From Pyrinomonadaceae bacterium (GTDB taxonomy: Bacteria; Acidobacteriota; Blastocatellia; Pyrinomonadales; Pyrinomonadaceae): a DNA stretch of 64,000 bases. This document shows, piece by piece, positions 8,838 to 18,008 of the stretch. Position 1 is the first letter of the stretch, and every line of letters starts with the position of its first letter. Position numbers and translations under genes: made by a program. Under the pieces are notes generated by a model. It did no database searches. It was given only the letters and a program-made list of their open reading frames with translations, and was not told the origin of the DNA. The stretch is taken from positions 62,001 through 126,000 of the forward strand of contig JAVEDP010000017.1 in assembly GCA_030841085.1 (NCBI GenBank). The letters are read 5' to 3'.

Positions 8838-9128
8838 CTAACTTCCGGCGCTATGCGCCATGCCGCCTAAGGTCAAGTCGTCAAACGACAACTGCGCGTC
8901 GTCGACCGGCTCGTCATATTCGCCATGCCGAATCCGCGAACGCGGCACATCCAACGCCTCGCGCACCGCATCGAGATGGAAACGAATAATGTGCGGCGTC
9001 ACGCGCACTGAAGGAATGCGACGCTTGCGGGCCAGCCGCCTGACAGTTGACTCACTCACTTGCAAAATCTTCGCAAGTTGACGAGCAGTCAGAAACTCTT
9101 CACGTTCTTCCATGACTTGATCGCCCAT
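8838..9128 (-). CDS. Excisionase/MerR-type helix-turn-helix protein
   Basis: A 96-residue DNA-binding protein. Residues 10-60 match the short winged HTH used by excisionases and many small regulators (LTARQLAKILQVSESTVRRL then a wing with RIPSVRVTPHIIRF). The C-terminal 35 residues are acidic and may bind a partner. The ATG at 9128 is preceded by AGGATT at short spacing; MEEREEF a few codons in is an alternative start. No integrase or phage genes are nearby, so it is more likely a host regulator than a true Xis. Confidence 0.7.
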   Translation of the reverse strand: MGDQVMEEREEFLTARQLAKILQVSESTVRRLARKRRIPSVRVTPHIIRFHLDAVREALDVPRSRIRHGEYDEPVDDAQLSFDDLTLGGMAHSAGS

Positions 9129-9165
9129 AATCCTATAGCAACTTCAAATCCTGAACCAAGCATAA

Positions 9166-9457
9166 AACAGAAGGTAAATGGTAAATGGAAGATCGTTTGA
9201 CGCTTCGCCCCAGCGGGGCGAGATGTTTATAGCCAAGGATTCTTTTCTTTGCTCCTTAGCTCCGAAGGAGCGCAACCGCTCGTAGCCGGCGGGCTATCAC
9301 TCTGCTGCCGGGTTTCGCTCCTAAGGAGCGAAGACATGGAGTGTCGGTCATTAGCTATAAACATCTCGCTCCCCTGGAGCGAAGGGCGAATTCCAATGTT
9401 GCACTTGGAAGTTGAAACCACCATTTACGATTCACCATTTACCATTTACCATTTACT
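9166..9457. repeat. Composite palindromic element, family C copy 1, flanked by GTAAATG heptamers
   Basis: The core 9202-9420 begins CTTCGCCCCAGCGGGGCGAGATGTTTATAGC and ends with the reverse form GCTATAAACATCTCGCTCC, then TTGCACTTGGAAGTTGAA. It is bracketed by inverted 7-nt arrays: GGTAAATGGTAAATGG on the left, CCATTTACCATTTACCATTTA on the right. The right array supplies the TAA stop of the gene ending at 9453. Related copies lie at 39226, 44640 and 57547. Confidence 0.8.
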
Positions 9458-10073
9458 TAGCCGTGATTGCTAGAGCGATCCGATAAACAGCAGCGCCATC
9501 AACTTCAACGTCCTGGCTGACTGGCTCGGAATCCTTCCCCTTGGCGGTAACGCGATACTTCGCGACGTCCGGCGTCAGCCGAAAAACAAACGAGCCAATT
9601 TCATTGGTAACCCGGCCATCAATTTTCTTGACGTTGCCGTCAGTCTCAATCCTAAAAAGTTCAACCCGCACGTTGGGAACGCTGCGTCCCGTTGGATCAA
9701 AAACGCTGCCCTTGATGAAGGCGATGGAGCCTTCATCAATCGTTAAAATTAAGCGGTCGCCCAATGAACGCGTCTTGCCCGCTTTGACCTCAATGTTTTC
9801 AATGGTGCCGACACTTAAGCCCGGTTTTCTCAGTGTCACACCGTAAAGCCCGGGCTTGAGGCGAGCGACGTTGAATTCGCCGTTCTTGTCAGTTACCACT
9901 CGCCCTACTTCGCGCTCCGCTTGTCTTACAACAACGGTCACACCCACGGGCGTTCCTACTTCAACACGAACTTTGCCTTTGAATCCGCCCGTCGATTTGT
10001 CCTGCGCGACGGCCGGCACGACAGCGAAGATCGCGATCATGAGGAGCATTAGGAATGAACGAGTTTTCAGCAT
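9453..10073 (-). CDS. Secreted carboxypeptidase-regulatory-like (Ig-fold) protein
   Basis: 206 residues with a signal peptide (residues 1-23, cut after VVPAVAQ) and two beta-sandwich repeats of the carboxypeptidase-regulatory type: residues about 30-110 (VTVVVRQAEREVGRVVTDKNG ... LKPGLYGVTLRKPG) and 112-200 (KGSVFDPTGRSVPNVRVELF ... NEIGSFVFRLTPDVAKYRVTAKG). Such modules are common in acidobacterial envelope proteins and in the plug regions of outer-membrane receptors. No catalytic site is seen. Its TAA stop lies inside the heptamer array of the neighbouring repeat element. Confidence 0.75.
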   Translation of the reverse strand: MLKTRSFLMLLMIAIFAVVPAVAQDKSTGGFKGKVRVEVGTPVGVTVVVRQAEREVGRVVTDKNGEFNVARLKPGLYGVTLRKPGLSVGTIENIEVKAGKTRSLGDRLILTIDEGSIAFIKGSVFDPTGRSVPNVRVELFRIETDGNVKKIDGRVTNEIGSFVFRLTPDVAKYRVTAKGKDSEPVSQDVEVDGAAVYRIALAITAK

Positions 10074-10195
10074 GTCTTGATAATAACACCGCCAGAGACG
10101 TCAGCAGAGTTGAGGATACCTCTTGTTGATGCCGGACCGCTGCGAACATGTTGCCCCGAAATACCCGATTCAAAGGATACTGGTTGGAGAAAGAA

Positions 10196-10326
10196 ACGAT
10201 ACCTTCCGCAGATTACACAGATTACACAGATGGGCTTAAACAAATTCCGGCGCCTGAAGTTTTGAAACTGAACCGTCATGAAGCATTTACTTTTTGAATC
10301 TGTGTAATCTGCGTAATCTGCGGACA
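10196..10326. repeat. Inverted pair of 9-nt repeats (ACAGATTAC)
   Basis: CGCAGATTACACAGATTACACAGAT at about 10199-10230 faces AATCTGTGTAATCTGCGTAATCTGCGG at about 10298-10323. The unit is nine bases, unlike the 7-nt arrays elsewhere. The two arms could fold into a long hairpin. They fill most of the 321-bp gap between two divergent secreted-protein genes. Confidence 0.7.
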
Positions 10327-10394
10327 GTTCGCTTGGCGCGTGTTACCTGCCCACGTATAATCCTGTTCAAAGCTAGCGCGGATAAGGCCCCGGA

Positions 10395-11432
10395 ATGTCT
10401 CAGTTTTACCAATCCCATAAATCCATTTTTTTGCTGTCGCTGTTATTGCTTGCGGCCGTTGCAGTCGTGTTGCCAATTGCCGCCCAGCAATCGGATCCAA
10501 AGGCCGTGCGACCGCGCCAGGTGTTCCCAAGAAATGAACAGGCGCCGGACGAAGTTCTAAAGATCGACACGGACCTCGTCTCAGTCGACGTCAGGGCGAG
10601 CGACTCCGAAGGACGCCCCTTGCGAAACCTGGTGCAGGAAGACTTCAAGATTTTTATGGATGGAACCGAACAGCCTCTCGCTTTTTTCCAGGTCGAGCGA
10701 CGCAGCGGCGAGCCGCGACCGCTGGCGATGGTCTTTGCAGTCGACATTTCCGGCAGCATGACGCCCGATGAAATGAATCGTCTGCGACGCGCGTTGAATG
10801 CGTTTTCTGAAAAGTTGTCGGACCATCCTGCGCTCTACGCAGTCATGTCGTTTGGCATGAACGTGAAGACCGTGCAGAAGTTTACTACCGAAGCCAACAA
10901 GCTGGACCGCGCCATCGAGCGCCTGGCGAAAGAGCCAAACGGATTATCAACCCATACCTACGATGCGGTTGACGATGCGGTGCGCATGCTGGTGCGGCAT
11001 GCGCCACGGACGCGCGAGGGACGTTTGATAAAACGCGCGGTGTTGGTTGTGACCGACGGGTTTCCAGTGGGCGATACAGTTTCGGCGCCCGTCGTCATCG
11101 AACGCGCCAACGCCGCCGATGCCAGCATCTATGTGGTCACGCTTCCCTCTTATTCGCGCGTGTTGCCGGCGGCACTGCAAAATCCGCTGCCGACGCCGTT
11201 GGATGTTAGTGGCTTAGCAGAATTGACTGGAGGAAGAAGTGTCTACGCCGATGAAACGAATTACGAAGCGCTGTTTCGCGCCCTGGCAGAGGAAGTGACG
11301 TCGGCTTACGTGCTCGCGTTTTATCCGCCCGAAGAAAAACGTCATGACGGGCGATTTCACACTATCAAGGTTCAAGGTCCGAACGGCGTTATGCTGAGTC
11401 AAAGCCGTCCGGGATTCCAGACGGCAAAATAG
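10395..11432 (+). CDS. Secreted VWFA-related domain protein (acidobacterial type)
   Basis: 345 residues. A signal peptide covers residues about 1-30 and ends near PIAAQQ. A lead-in segment (KIDTDLVSVDVRASDSEGRP, NLVQEDFKIFMDG) typical of the acidobacterial VWFA-related family precedes a von Willebrand A domain with the metal-site motif DISGSM near residue 115 and VVTDGF later. VWA domains bind ligands through a divalent cation. The closing region (AYVLAFYPPEEKRHDGRFH) is also family-typical. The gene is flanked by repeat arrays on both sides. The function of this family is not established. Confidence 0.88.
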   Translation: MSQFYQSHKSIFLLSLLLLAAVAVVLPIAAQQSDPKAVRPRQVFPRNEQAPDEVLKIDTDLVSVDVRASDSEGRPLRNLVQEDFKIFMDGTEQPLAFFQVERRSGEPRPLAMVFAVDISGSMTPDEMNRLRRALNAFSEKLSDHPALYAVMSFGMNVKTVQKFTTEANKLDRAIERLAKEPNGLSTHTYDAVDDAVRMLVRHAPRTREGRLIKRAVLVVTDGFPVGDTVSAPVVIERANAADASIYVVTLPSYSRVLPAALQNPLPTPLDVSGLAELTGGRSVYADETNYEALFRALAEEVTSAYVLAFYPPEEKRHDGRFHTIKVQGPNGVMLSQSRPGFQTAK

Positions 11433-11535
11433 AAGGCAGCAGCAGTAGGCAGCAGGCACAAAGCAAAAGGCAGTAGGCAGAAAACAAGCGCACCCTAAGA
11501 TGCGAGCTTTCTGCCTACTGCCTGTTGCCTACTCT
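11430..11535. repeat. Inverted heptamer arrays, unit GGCAGTA
   Basis: GGCAGCAGCAGTAGGCAGCAGGCAC and AAAGGCAGTAGGCAG follow the TAG stop of the VWA gene directly. The reverse form CTGCCTACTGCCTGTTGCCTACT sits at about 11510-11533, beside the end of the zinc-ribbon gene. Unit length is seven with point changes. The arms could form a hairpin at the 3' ends of both convergent genes. Confidence 0.75.
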
Positions 11536-11538
11536 TCT

Positions 11539-11724
11539 TCAGAACTCGTCTTCATCCTCATCGTCGTCCAAGTCTTCTTCTTCGACGATGTCGAGCTCGA
11601 CCGGATCCAATCCGACCACTTCCAGATCCGTACCACACTCTTCACAGGAGACGAGTTCGCCTTTGTCTGTGTCGGTATCTACATGGACATCCGCATCACA
11701 TTCGGGACATGTTCCGATCGGCAC
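11539..11724 (-). CDS. Orphan LysW-like zinc-ribbon protein
   Basis: A 61-residue acidic protein with a zinc ribbon of four Cys (Cys6, Cys9, Cys27, Cys30) and the LysW-like stretch CEECGTDLEVVGLDPVELDI. LysW is the amino-group carrier protein of the alpha-aminoadipate lysine pathway and of related arginine pathways; substrates are attached to its C-terminal Glu in an EDWGE tail. Here the tail is instead a run of Asp/Glu ending in Phe, so the usual attachment site is absent. No lysine or arginine genes adjoin it. It is either a LysW homologue with another job or a divergent carrier. Confidence 0.7.
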   Translation of the reverse strand: MPIGTCPECDADVHVDTDTDKGELVSCEECGTDLEVVGLDPVELDIVEEEDLDDDEDEDEF

Positions 11725-12081
11725 TTAATTACCCTCCGCAAGGATCTTTTTGCCAGCGATAGGCCGCCCAATCTTCCGGCGACTCCGCATTCACTTATAT
11801 GGTTGGCTCCGACAATCTAACTGCGCTCGCCGCTTTTTGCAATACTCTTCTCGACTATTTTGAGGTGACGAAAAACAGGCGATATAAGGCGAGCATCTCG
11901 AGGTCCGGGAAAGCCAAACGTGTTCCTGCCGTTGAAATATGGACAGCAGGAATGTCTGTCCCGCTGTGGTTTCCCACAGGAACGGAATCAGTGCCAAGCG
12001 CGGTCGCCGGACGTGATAACATGGCGCCCGACTGATTAGCGCCGCCTCGTTCACATTCTGTCCAGGATCGATAATTCCCCC
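11725..12081. repeat. Intergenic region with a short palindrome
   Basis: 357 bp without a convincing gene. It contains GGACAGCAGGAATGTCTGTCC and, around it, GTTCCTGCCG ... CCACAGGAACGG, which pair as nested inverted repeats at about 11921-11983. The open frame 11799-12035 is composed largely of this palindrome and is not called. Confidence 0.5.
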
Positions 12082-12942
12082 ATGTTCGCGTTCCTGAAAC
12101 GTCGACAAGTTACGTTCGCATTAGTGCTTTGGTTCGCACTGTTCCTTTTGGTTTCCTACCTCGTGCTCGGCAGAAACCGGAAAAGCGAAACCATCGCGGC
12201 AAGCCAGCCGTCATCCAAAACTTCCCGCACAACCATTTCGCCGCTCGCCCATACTCCTTCGCTCGATTCAGACAACGACGGCCTGCCGGACGCGGCGGAG
12301 CTGCAAAGTTTCATGGACCGCCAAAATTTCCGGCAATGGTTCACCCTGATTGCAGAAGGCCAGTTTTATCATCTGAGCGATCAATGGAACGCCGAACAGC
12401 GCGACTGTGCCGGCCTGGTGCGCTTCGCCTGGCGCGAGGCACTCCGCCGTCATGACCGCGTGTGGTTTCAAAAGATGGGACCAGGCTACTCGCCGGTTGC
12501 GCCGGACGTCGGCAGGTACACGCTCGAGCAAGGACCATTGGGCGAAAAACTTTTTCGCACCGGCTTTGGCGCGTACAAGGATGGCGACGTGGCGAGCGGC
12601 GCATTTTCCGACTTTGCCGATGCGCGCACGCTCAAGAATTTCAACGTTAAATTCATCAGCCGCGATCGCCATAATGCGGAGCCCGGCGATCTGCTCTTTT
12701 TCTATCAACCCTGGGTGCAAAAGTTTCCCTACCACGTGATGATTTTTCTTGGGAGCGCGAAGCTTAGCAACGAACAGGCAAGCGATTGGGTCGTTTATCA
12801 CACTGGGGCGTCGCCAACCGACGAAGGAACAGTTAAGAAGGTCGAGCTGTCCGTGCTCGATCATCATCCCAACAGGCGCTGGCGGCCGCTTGAAAGTAAT
12901 TCCAACTTTCTCGGTTTCTATCGTCTGAAAATTCTCGACTAG
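12082..12942 (+). CDS. DUF1175 (YfaT-like) NlpC/P60-fold envelope protein
   Basis: A 286-residue membrane-anchored protein: TM helix at residues 10-30, a Ser/Thr-rich linker, a calcium-loop-like motif DSDNDGLPDAAE at 62-73, then a domain with Cys109 in RDCAGLVRFAW and a later His in YHVMIFLG. That Cys/His arrangement is that of the NlpC/P60 amidase/peptidase fold. E. coli YfaT (DUF1175) is encoded next to the alpha-2-macroglobulin YfaS, and here the next gene, 21 nt downstream, is also an alpha-2-macroglobulin. This supports a joint role in envelope protection or wall remodelling. Whether the Cys is catalytic is not known. Confidence 0.78.
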   Translation: MFAFLKRRQVTFALVLWFALFLLVSYLVLGRNRKSETIAASQPSSKTSRTTISPLAHTPSLDSDNDGLPDAAELQSFMDRQNFRQWFTLIAEGQFYHLSDQWNAEQRDCAGLVRFAWREALRRHDRVWFQKMGPGYSPVAPDVGRYTLEQGPLGEKLFRTGFGAYKDGDVASGAFSDFADARTLKNFNVKFISRDRHNAEPGDLLFFYQPWVQKFPYHVMIFLGSAKLSNEQASDWVVYHTGASPTDEGTVKKVELSVLDHHPNRRWRPLESNSNFLGFYRLKILD

Positions 12943-12963
12943 CCCAAAGGAGGCTAAGCCGTC

Positions 12964-15900
12964 TTGGACACAAAATCTCGTTCATATCGCATCCTGATTA
13001 CGTCGCTGGTCTACGTTGTAGCCATCGCCGCTGCGCTTACGATCGCAACCTTGCGCTCGCGTGCAAAAGCCGGCGCTCCACCACCGGAGCCTTACGAGGA
13101 AGTTGAACGGCCCATTCCCAGCAAGCCATTCTTTTCACTCTCGACGCATCGCACCTACGGCACAAACGACAACGCGCGTCTTTGGGTTGACTATCAGGCC
13201 GTGGACCATCTCGACTTTCGCGTCTACCAGGTAAAAGATCCGCGCAAGTTTTTCACTGACCTCAAAAATCCGCATCAGGTAGGTGAGAACGAACAGGAAC
13301 AAGTGGCCAGTTCCGTGCCGCATCGCAAATCGTTTCTTGAACGAGTGCGCAGTTTCAAGCGTTGGGCCTATTCAGGTATCAAGGGGTTCGTGCGCGGACA
13401 ACTGCAACACGATTCGCGCCAGGCTTTCAATCAAAAGTTTCGTCCCGAAAAAGAAATTGTGCGCACGCCTTTGAATGTTTCCGACTACGCGCGCGTGCCG
13501 CTTTTGAATCCGGATTTGCTGGTTAGCAGTTGGCGCGAGCCTTTGCCGCCGATCGAGAACGAATACGATCAACGCATGATCCCGCTGGGTAAACGCGGTC
13601 CCGGAGTTTACCTGGTTGAAGCCGTGGTCAATGATCTGCGCGCCTACACGGTCGTGGTCGTCACAGATTTGACGATGCTGGATAAGACTACGCGCGACGG
13701 CGAGATGTTGATCTACACCGTCGATCGCAAGACCGGCGAGCCGCGGCCCGGCGCGCAAGTTGAGATCATAAAAGAGAAGAAAGTGGTGGCTTCCGGAACA
13801 ACCGACGGTCAGGGCGTTCTGCGCGCCAAGGTGGACAAACCAAAAGCGGTGGAAGGTGAGGAAGCGGCTGACGTCGCCGCAGCCGACGAAGACACTTACT
13901 CCAAATCTTATCTGATTCTTGCAAAACAGAGTGGCAACTTTGCTATTTCAGATCTCGGCGGGCTGTTTTTCAGCGGCTACGATGGCGAAGAAGATTCGGA
14001 AAACGTGAAGGGATACGTTTATACCGACCGCCCGGTTTACAGACCCGCGCACAAGGTTTCATTTAAAGGAATCGTCCGGGCGATCGACCCGTCAGGTGCG
14101 TACAAGTCCGTCGGCGACAGCACCATCAACGTCACAGTCACAGATCCGAATAGCGCGAATGTCTTCACAAAAGAACTGCCGCTTTCAGCGCGCGGCACGT
14201 TCAACGGTGAAATGGAAATTTCCGAATCAGCGCCGCTGGGCACCTATACCATCGCGGCTGAGATTGAAGGCGGCAGCGCCAATGGCAATTTTGAAGTCGC
14301 CGAATACAAAAAGCCCGAATACAAAGTAACTGTTTCCGCGCCAGGAAAATTCATACAGGCCGGCCAGAAAACGAACTTCTCGGTCGATGCCAAGTATTTC
14401 TTTGGCTCGCCCGTAGCCAATGCTGACGTTCATTACTACATCTATCGTTCGCGCTATTACGCCTGGGGTTTTGGTGAGGACGATAGCGAGGACACTGGCG
14501 ACGAGTCTGATCGGGAAGATGAATACTCGTCTTTTTACCGTGGCGGCGACGACATGGTCCAGGAGAGCGATGGGACCCTCGACGCGCGCGGCCATTTGAA
14601 TGTCGCGTTTGATGTACCGCCACCCGACGAGAACGATACGAACGATTACAGTTACCGGCTGGAGGCCGAAGTGACCGATCCGGCGCGCCGGACTATGTCT
14701 GGCAGCGCCAGTTTTGTCGCTACGCGCGGAACGGTCGTCGCCAACGCCGAACCCGACAAATACGTTTACAACAAAGGCGACGTCGCGAAGATCAAAGTCA
14801 CCACCAGCGACTACGAGGGCCATCCTGTTTCGGCGAAGGTGCAACTGAAATTTGTCGAACGCAGCTGGACCAAAAAGCCTAAGAAGGATGATGAAGAGTA
14901 TTCCTACCCGGAATATGAGATGCACGAGCGCGAGGTTGCTTCGGGCGACGTGCAAACCGATTCACAGGGCCAGGCCAGCTACGACTACACCACAACTGAA
15001 GACGGAAACCTGTCGATCAAAACGATCGTCGACGACTCGGGCAAAAAGATCGCTTCAATCGGTGGCTATCTTTGGGTAACTGATCGGCAGTTTTCCTGGA
15101 GCGATTCCGCTTACTACAGCGAAGACTACAATTCCATCAAACTTGTTCCGGATAAAAAGTCCTATCGCGCCGGCGAAACTGCGCACGTGCTCGCCATCCT
15201 GCCGACTGACAATGCTCATCTCCTGGTCAGCACGGAATTGAATCAGGTCATGGATCTTCAGCAGGTGAACTCGGCGGGACGATCGATTGTGCTCGACATT
15301 CCGATCAAAGCTAACTATGCGCCCAACGTTTTTCTCAACGTTTCCTACGTGAAGAACGGCGACATGTTTACGAGCGACCAGCGGCTAGTCGTGCCCGCGC
15401 GCGACAAGATGCTAAACCTGGAAATCATTTCGAACAAGAAGGAATACAAGCCGCGCGAGTCCGCGTCTTATACGATCCTTGCGCGCAATTCCGACGGCGC
15501 GCCTGTTTCCGGCGCGGAAGTAAGTCTCGGCGTCGTCGATGAAGCTATCTACAGTGTTTCTCCGGATTTTGCCGGCAACATCAAGAATGAGTTTTACGGG
15601 ATGCGCTACAACACAGTCGAGACGCATCTCTCGATCAGCTATTCGTTTACTGGTTTCGCCGGCGACAAGCCGCTCTACCTCGCAAAGAACAAGCCGGCCT
15701 ACCAGCTGGCAGACTTCAAGAATGAAGGCGAACTGGTCCAACCAACTATCAGAAAAAACTTTAAAGACACTGCGTTTTGGCAACCGGACGTGATAACTGG
15801 TCCTGACGGCAAGGCTACGGTTAACGTTACCTTGCCCGATAACCTAACTACCTGGCGCGCCACCGCGCGTGCTGTAACGGCCGACACGAAAGTCGGCGCT

Positions 15901-17862
15901 ACCAAATACAAAGTGGTGGCTCGCAAAGACGTAATTATACGTTTGGAGACGCCGCGCTTTGTCACGCAAGGCGACACCGTTACCTTGTCCGGCATCGTTC
16001 ACAATTATTTGAACGCCGACAAGTCGACCCAAATCTCGCTCGAGGTCAGCGGTGCGCAATTACAGAATGGCGGCACCAAAACCGTGACCATCACCAAGCA
16101 GGGTGAACAGCGTATTGATTGGCAAATCACCGCGCCGAACGTCGGCGAAATCAAACTGCTGGCAAAGGCCTTGACCGACACGGAATCCGATGCGGTTGAA
16201 CTGCCGCTGCCGGTCGTGCCGCGCGGACTGCACCAGGTAAAGAACCAGAGCGAAACCTTCTCGGATGAAAATACCGACAAGACCTTTTCGCTAAGCATGC
16301 CCGCCGATGCTGATCAGCGCGCCCGCAGCTTGCGCATCGAAGTTGCCCCTTCGGTGGCTGGCACGTTGTTTGGCGCGCTCGATTATTTGACCAGCTACCC
16401 GTACGGCTGCACTGAACAAACCATGTCCAGTTTTCTGCCGAATGTGATCGTGACGAAGGCACTGAAAGACGTAAAGACTTCAACGATCCGCGGTTCAAAC
16501 GATCTGGAAAAGAAAGTGCAGAAAGGCGCGGATCGTCTTTATGCGTATCAGCACGAGGATGGCGGTTGGGGCTGGTGGAAAGACGACCAGAGCGATCCGT
16601 TCATGACCGCTTACGTCGTCGACGGCCTGACGCTGGCAAAGAATGCCGGCTATGAGGTGAATGAAGAACGGCTGGCCAGCGGACGACAGAAGCTGAAGGA
16701 AATGGTTGAGGCCGGCAAGACTGAAGCCGGCACGGTCATCGATCTGGAAACGCGTTCGTTCATGGTCTATGCGTTGGAAGAGAGTGGCGGCGCCGACAAT
16801 CAACAGGTTGAAAAGATTTTCGGCGAGCGCGGCAACCTGCAGCCTTATGGCCGTGCCTTGCTGGCGCTGACGCTCAAATTGAAAAAGGATGACAAGCGCG
16901 CGAAGGATATTGCCGCGGAGATCGAACGAACAGTCATCGCGGACAACTACTCCGCACATTGGGAGTCACGTCGCCGCGCGATGCTCGACTTTGCCGAAGA
17001 AGACGACACCGAAGCCACCGCACTTTCTCTTAAAGCATTGGCGCGCATCAAGCCGGATAGTTCACTGTTGCCGCGAGTGGCGCGTTGGCTGGTTTCGGAT
17101 CGGCGCAACAGCTACTACTGGGAATCCACCAAAGACACTGCTTTCGCTATCTTTGGTTTGATTGACTATTTGAAAGTCAGTCGCGAGCTGTCACCTGATT
17201 ACGACGTCGAGGTTTATCTGAACGGAGAGAATATCGCCACGCAGCACATTTCTTCCGTTGCTGCACAAACAATTTCACTTAATCGCAAGGCGGGAGAAGT
17301 TGGCGCAACTAACGACGTGCGCATTGTGAAGCGCGGCAAGGGAGTGATCTACTTTTCTTCGTCGCTTGATTACTACACCGGCGAAGAAGACGTGCCCGCG
17401 CGGGGCTCTGCCGATCTGAATGTGACTCGCGAATACTTGCGCCTGCGCGTGGTTGACGACGGTGGGACGCTGAAGTGGAAGCTCGATCCGCTGACTGGCG
17501 ACATTCATTCAGGCGACATGCTGGTAGTGCGTTTGAAATTGAATGGCGCAAAAGCACGGCACTTGATGCTGGAAGATCCGATTCCGGCAGGCGCCGAACA
17601 AGTGGAAAGCGTTAGCGGCCTGAACCTCGATTACAGTTCCGGTCACGACTGGTCGGATTGGTACAGCTCGCGCGAGTTTCGCGACAATCGCACGGTGTTC
17701 TTCCTGGATTATTTTGATGGCAGTTCAACTTTCCAGTACGCCATTCGCGTTCAGGTGCCCGGGCAATTTCGTATCGCGCCGGCGCGTGCGGAACTGATGT
17801 ATCGTCCGGCGGTGCAGTCAAACACAGCATCGGGACGCCTTTCGTTCCTGGAACGTAAATGA
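12964..17862 (+). CDS. Bacterial alpha-2-macroglobulin with thioester motif
   Basis: A 1632-residue envelope protein that traps proteases through a covalent thioester after bait-region cleavage. It starts at TTG with a strong ribosome site (AAAGGAGG, 10 nt upstream). It has an N-terminal membrane anchor (residues 8-28), MG-type beta-sandwich domains including an MG2 segment (GYVYTDRPVYRPAHKVSFKG), the central A2M domain (TAFWQPDVITGPDGKATVNV) and the thioester-containing helical domain with GCTEQ (Cys1149, Gln1152), so the thioester is intact. Residues about 505-535 hold an acidic, Tyr-rich insert. It has no lipobox. It is followed by an inverted repeat and then membrane, transpeptidase and DUF3352 genes. 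Bacterial homologues also lie beside wall-synthesis genes (YfhM with PbpC). Confidence 0.93.
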   Translation: MDTKSRSYRILITSLVYVVAIAAALTIATLRSRAKAGAPPPEPYEEVERPIPSKPFFSLSTHRTYGTNDNARLWVDYQAVDHLDFRVYQVKDPRKFFTDLKNPHQVGENEQEQVASSVPHRKSFLERVRSFKRWAYSGIKGFVRGQLQHDSRQAFNQKFRPEKEIVRTPLNVSDYARVPLLNPDLLVSSWREPLPPIENEYDQRMIPLGKRGPGVYLVEAVVNDLRAYTVVVVTDLTMLDKTTRDGEMLIYTVDRKTGEPRPGAQVEIIKEKKVVASGTTDGQGVLRAKVDKPKAVEGEEAADVAAADEDTYSKSYLILAKQSGNFAISDLGGLFFSGYDGEEDSENVKGYVYTDRPVYRPAHKVSFKGIVRAIDPSGAYKSVGDSTINVTVTDPNSANVFTKELPLSARGTFNGEMEISESAPLGTYTIAAEIEGGSANGNFEVAEYKKPEYKVTVSAPGKFIQAGQKTNFSVDAKYFFGSPVANADVHYYIYRSRYYAWGFGEDDSEDTGDESDREDEYSSFYRGGDDMVQESDGTLDARGHLNVAFDVPPPDENDTNDYSYRLEAEVTDPARRTMSGSASFVATRGTVVANAEPDKYVYNKGDVAKIKVTTSDYEGHPVSAKVQLKFVERSWTKKPKKDDEEYSYPEYEMHEREVASGDVQTDSQGQASYDYTTTEDGNLSIKTIVDDSGKKIASIGGYLWVTDRQFSWSDSAYYSEDYNSIKLVPDKKSYRAGETAHVLAILPTDNAHLLVSTELNQVMDLQQVNSAGRSIVLDIPIKANYAPNVFLNVSYVKNGDMFTSDQRLVVPARDKMLNLEIISNKKEYKPRESASYTILARNSDGAPVSGAEVSLGVVDEAIYSVSPDFAGNIKNEFYGMRYNTVETHLSISYSFTGFAGDKPLYLAKNKPAYQLADFKNEGELVQPTIRKNFKDTAFWQPDVITGPDGKATVNVTLPDNLTTWRATARAVTADTKVGATKYKVVARKDVIIRLETPRFVTQGDTVTLSGIVHNYLNADKSTQISLEVSGAQLQNGGTKTVTITKQGEQRIDWQITAPNVGEIKLLAKALTDTESDAVELPLPVVPRGLHQVKNQSETFSDENTDKTFSLSMPADADQRARSLRIEVAPSVAGTLFGALDYLTSYPYGCTEQTMSSFLPNVIVTKALKDVKTSTIRGSNDLEKKVQKGADRLYAYQHEDGGWGWWKDDQSDPFMTAYVVDGLTLAKNAGYEVNEERLASGRQKLKEMVEAGKTEAGTVIDLETRSFMVYALEESGGADNQQVEKIFGERGNLQPYGRALLALTLKLKKDDKRAKDIAAEIERTVIADNYSAHWESRRRAMLDFAEEDDTEATALSLKALARIKPDSSLLPRVARWLVSDRRNSYYWESTKDTAFAIFGLIDYLKVSRELSPDYDVEVYLNGENIATQHISSVAAQTISLNRKAGEVGATNDVRIVKRGKGVIYFSSSLDYYTGEEDVPARGSADLNVTREYLRLRVVDDGGTLKWKLDPLTGDIHSGDMLVVRLKLNGAKARHLMLEDPIPAGAEQVESVSGLNLDYSSGHDWSDWYSSREFRDNRTVFFLDYFDGSSTFQYAIRVQVPGQFRIAPARAELMYRPAVQSNTASGRLSFLERK

Positions 17863-17865
17863 GGT

Positions 17866-17995
17866 GCAGAACCGCGAGCGATTGTTTCGTAAAGCAAACT
17901 GTTAGTTTGCGGTCGCTCGTTACTACTAAGCGTGAATTCATGGGTACCACCGCAAACTAACAGTTTGCTTTACTTTCTTCGGCTCGCGGTTCTGC
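17866..17995. repeat. Inverted repeat family B, copy 1
   Basis: The inner arms GTAAAGCAAACTGTTAGTTTGCGGT (17889-17913) and its reverse complement (17948-17972) are perfect. The outer arms GCAGAACCGCGAGCG (17866-17880) and GCTCGCGGTTCTGC (17982-17995) extend it. Each inner arm is itself nearly palindromic (CAAACTGTTAGTTTG). It starts 4 nt after the alpha-2-macroglobulin stop. Copy 2 is at 29860-29945. Confidence 0.85.
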
Positions 17996-18008
17996 AAATG
18001 AGGACAAA

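Noticed and set aside
8838-9128. Excisionase of an integrated element
   Set aside because: The fold fits, but no integrase, phage or att-like repeat was seen nearby.
11799-12035. Plus-strand 78-residue frame
   Set aside because: Made mostly of a palindromic repeat (CAGGAATGTCTGTCC and surroundings); no gene signals.
12268-12867. Long minus-strand frame inside the DUF1175 gene
   Set aside because: Shadow of a recognised gene; common in GC-rich DNA.
14227-14955. 242-codon minus-strand frame inside the A2M gene
   Set aside because: Shadow frame; the plus strand encodes conserved A2M domains without interruption.
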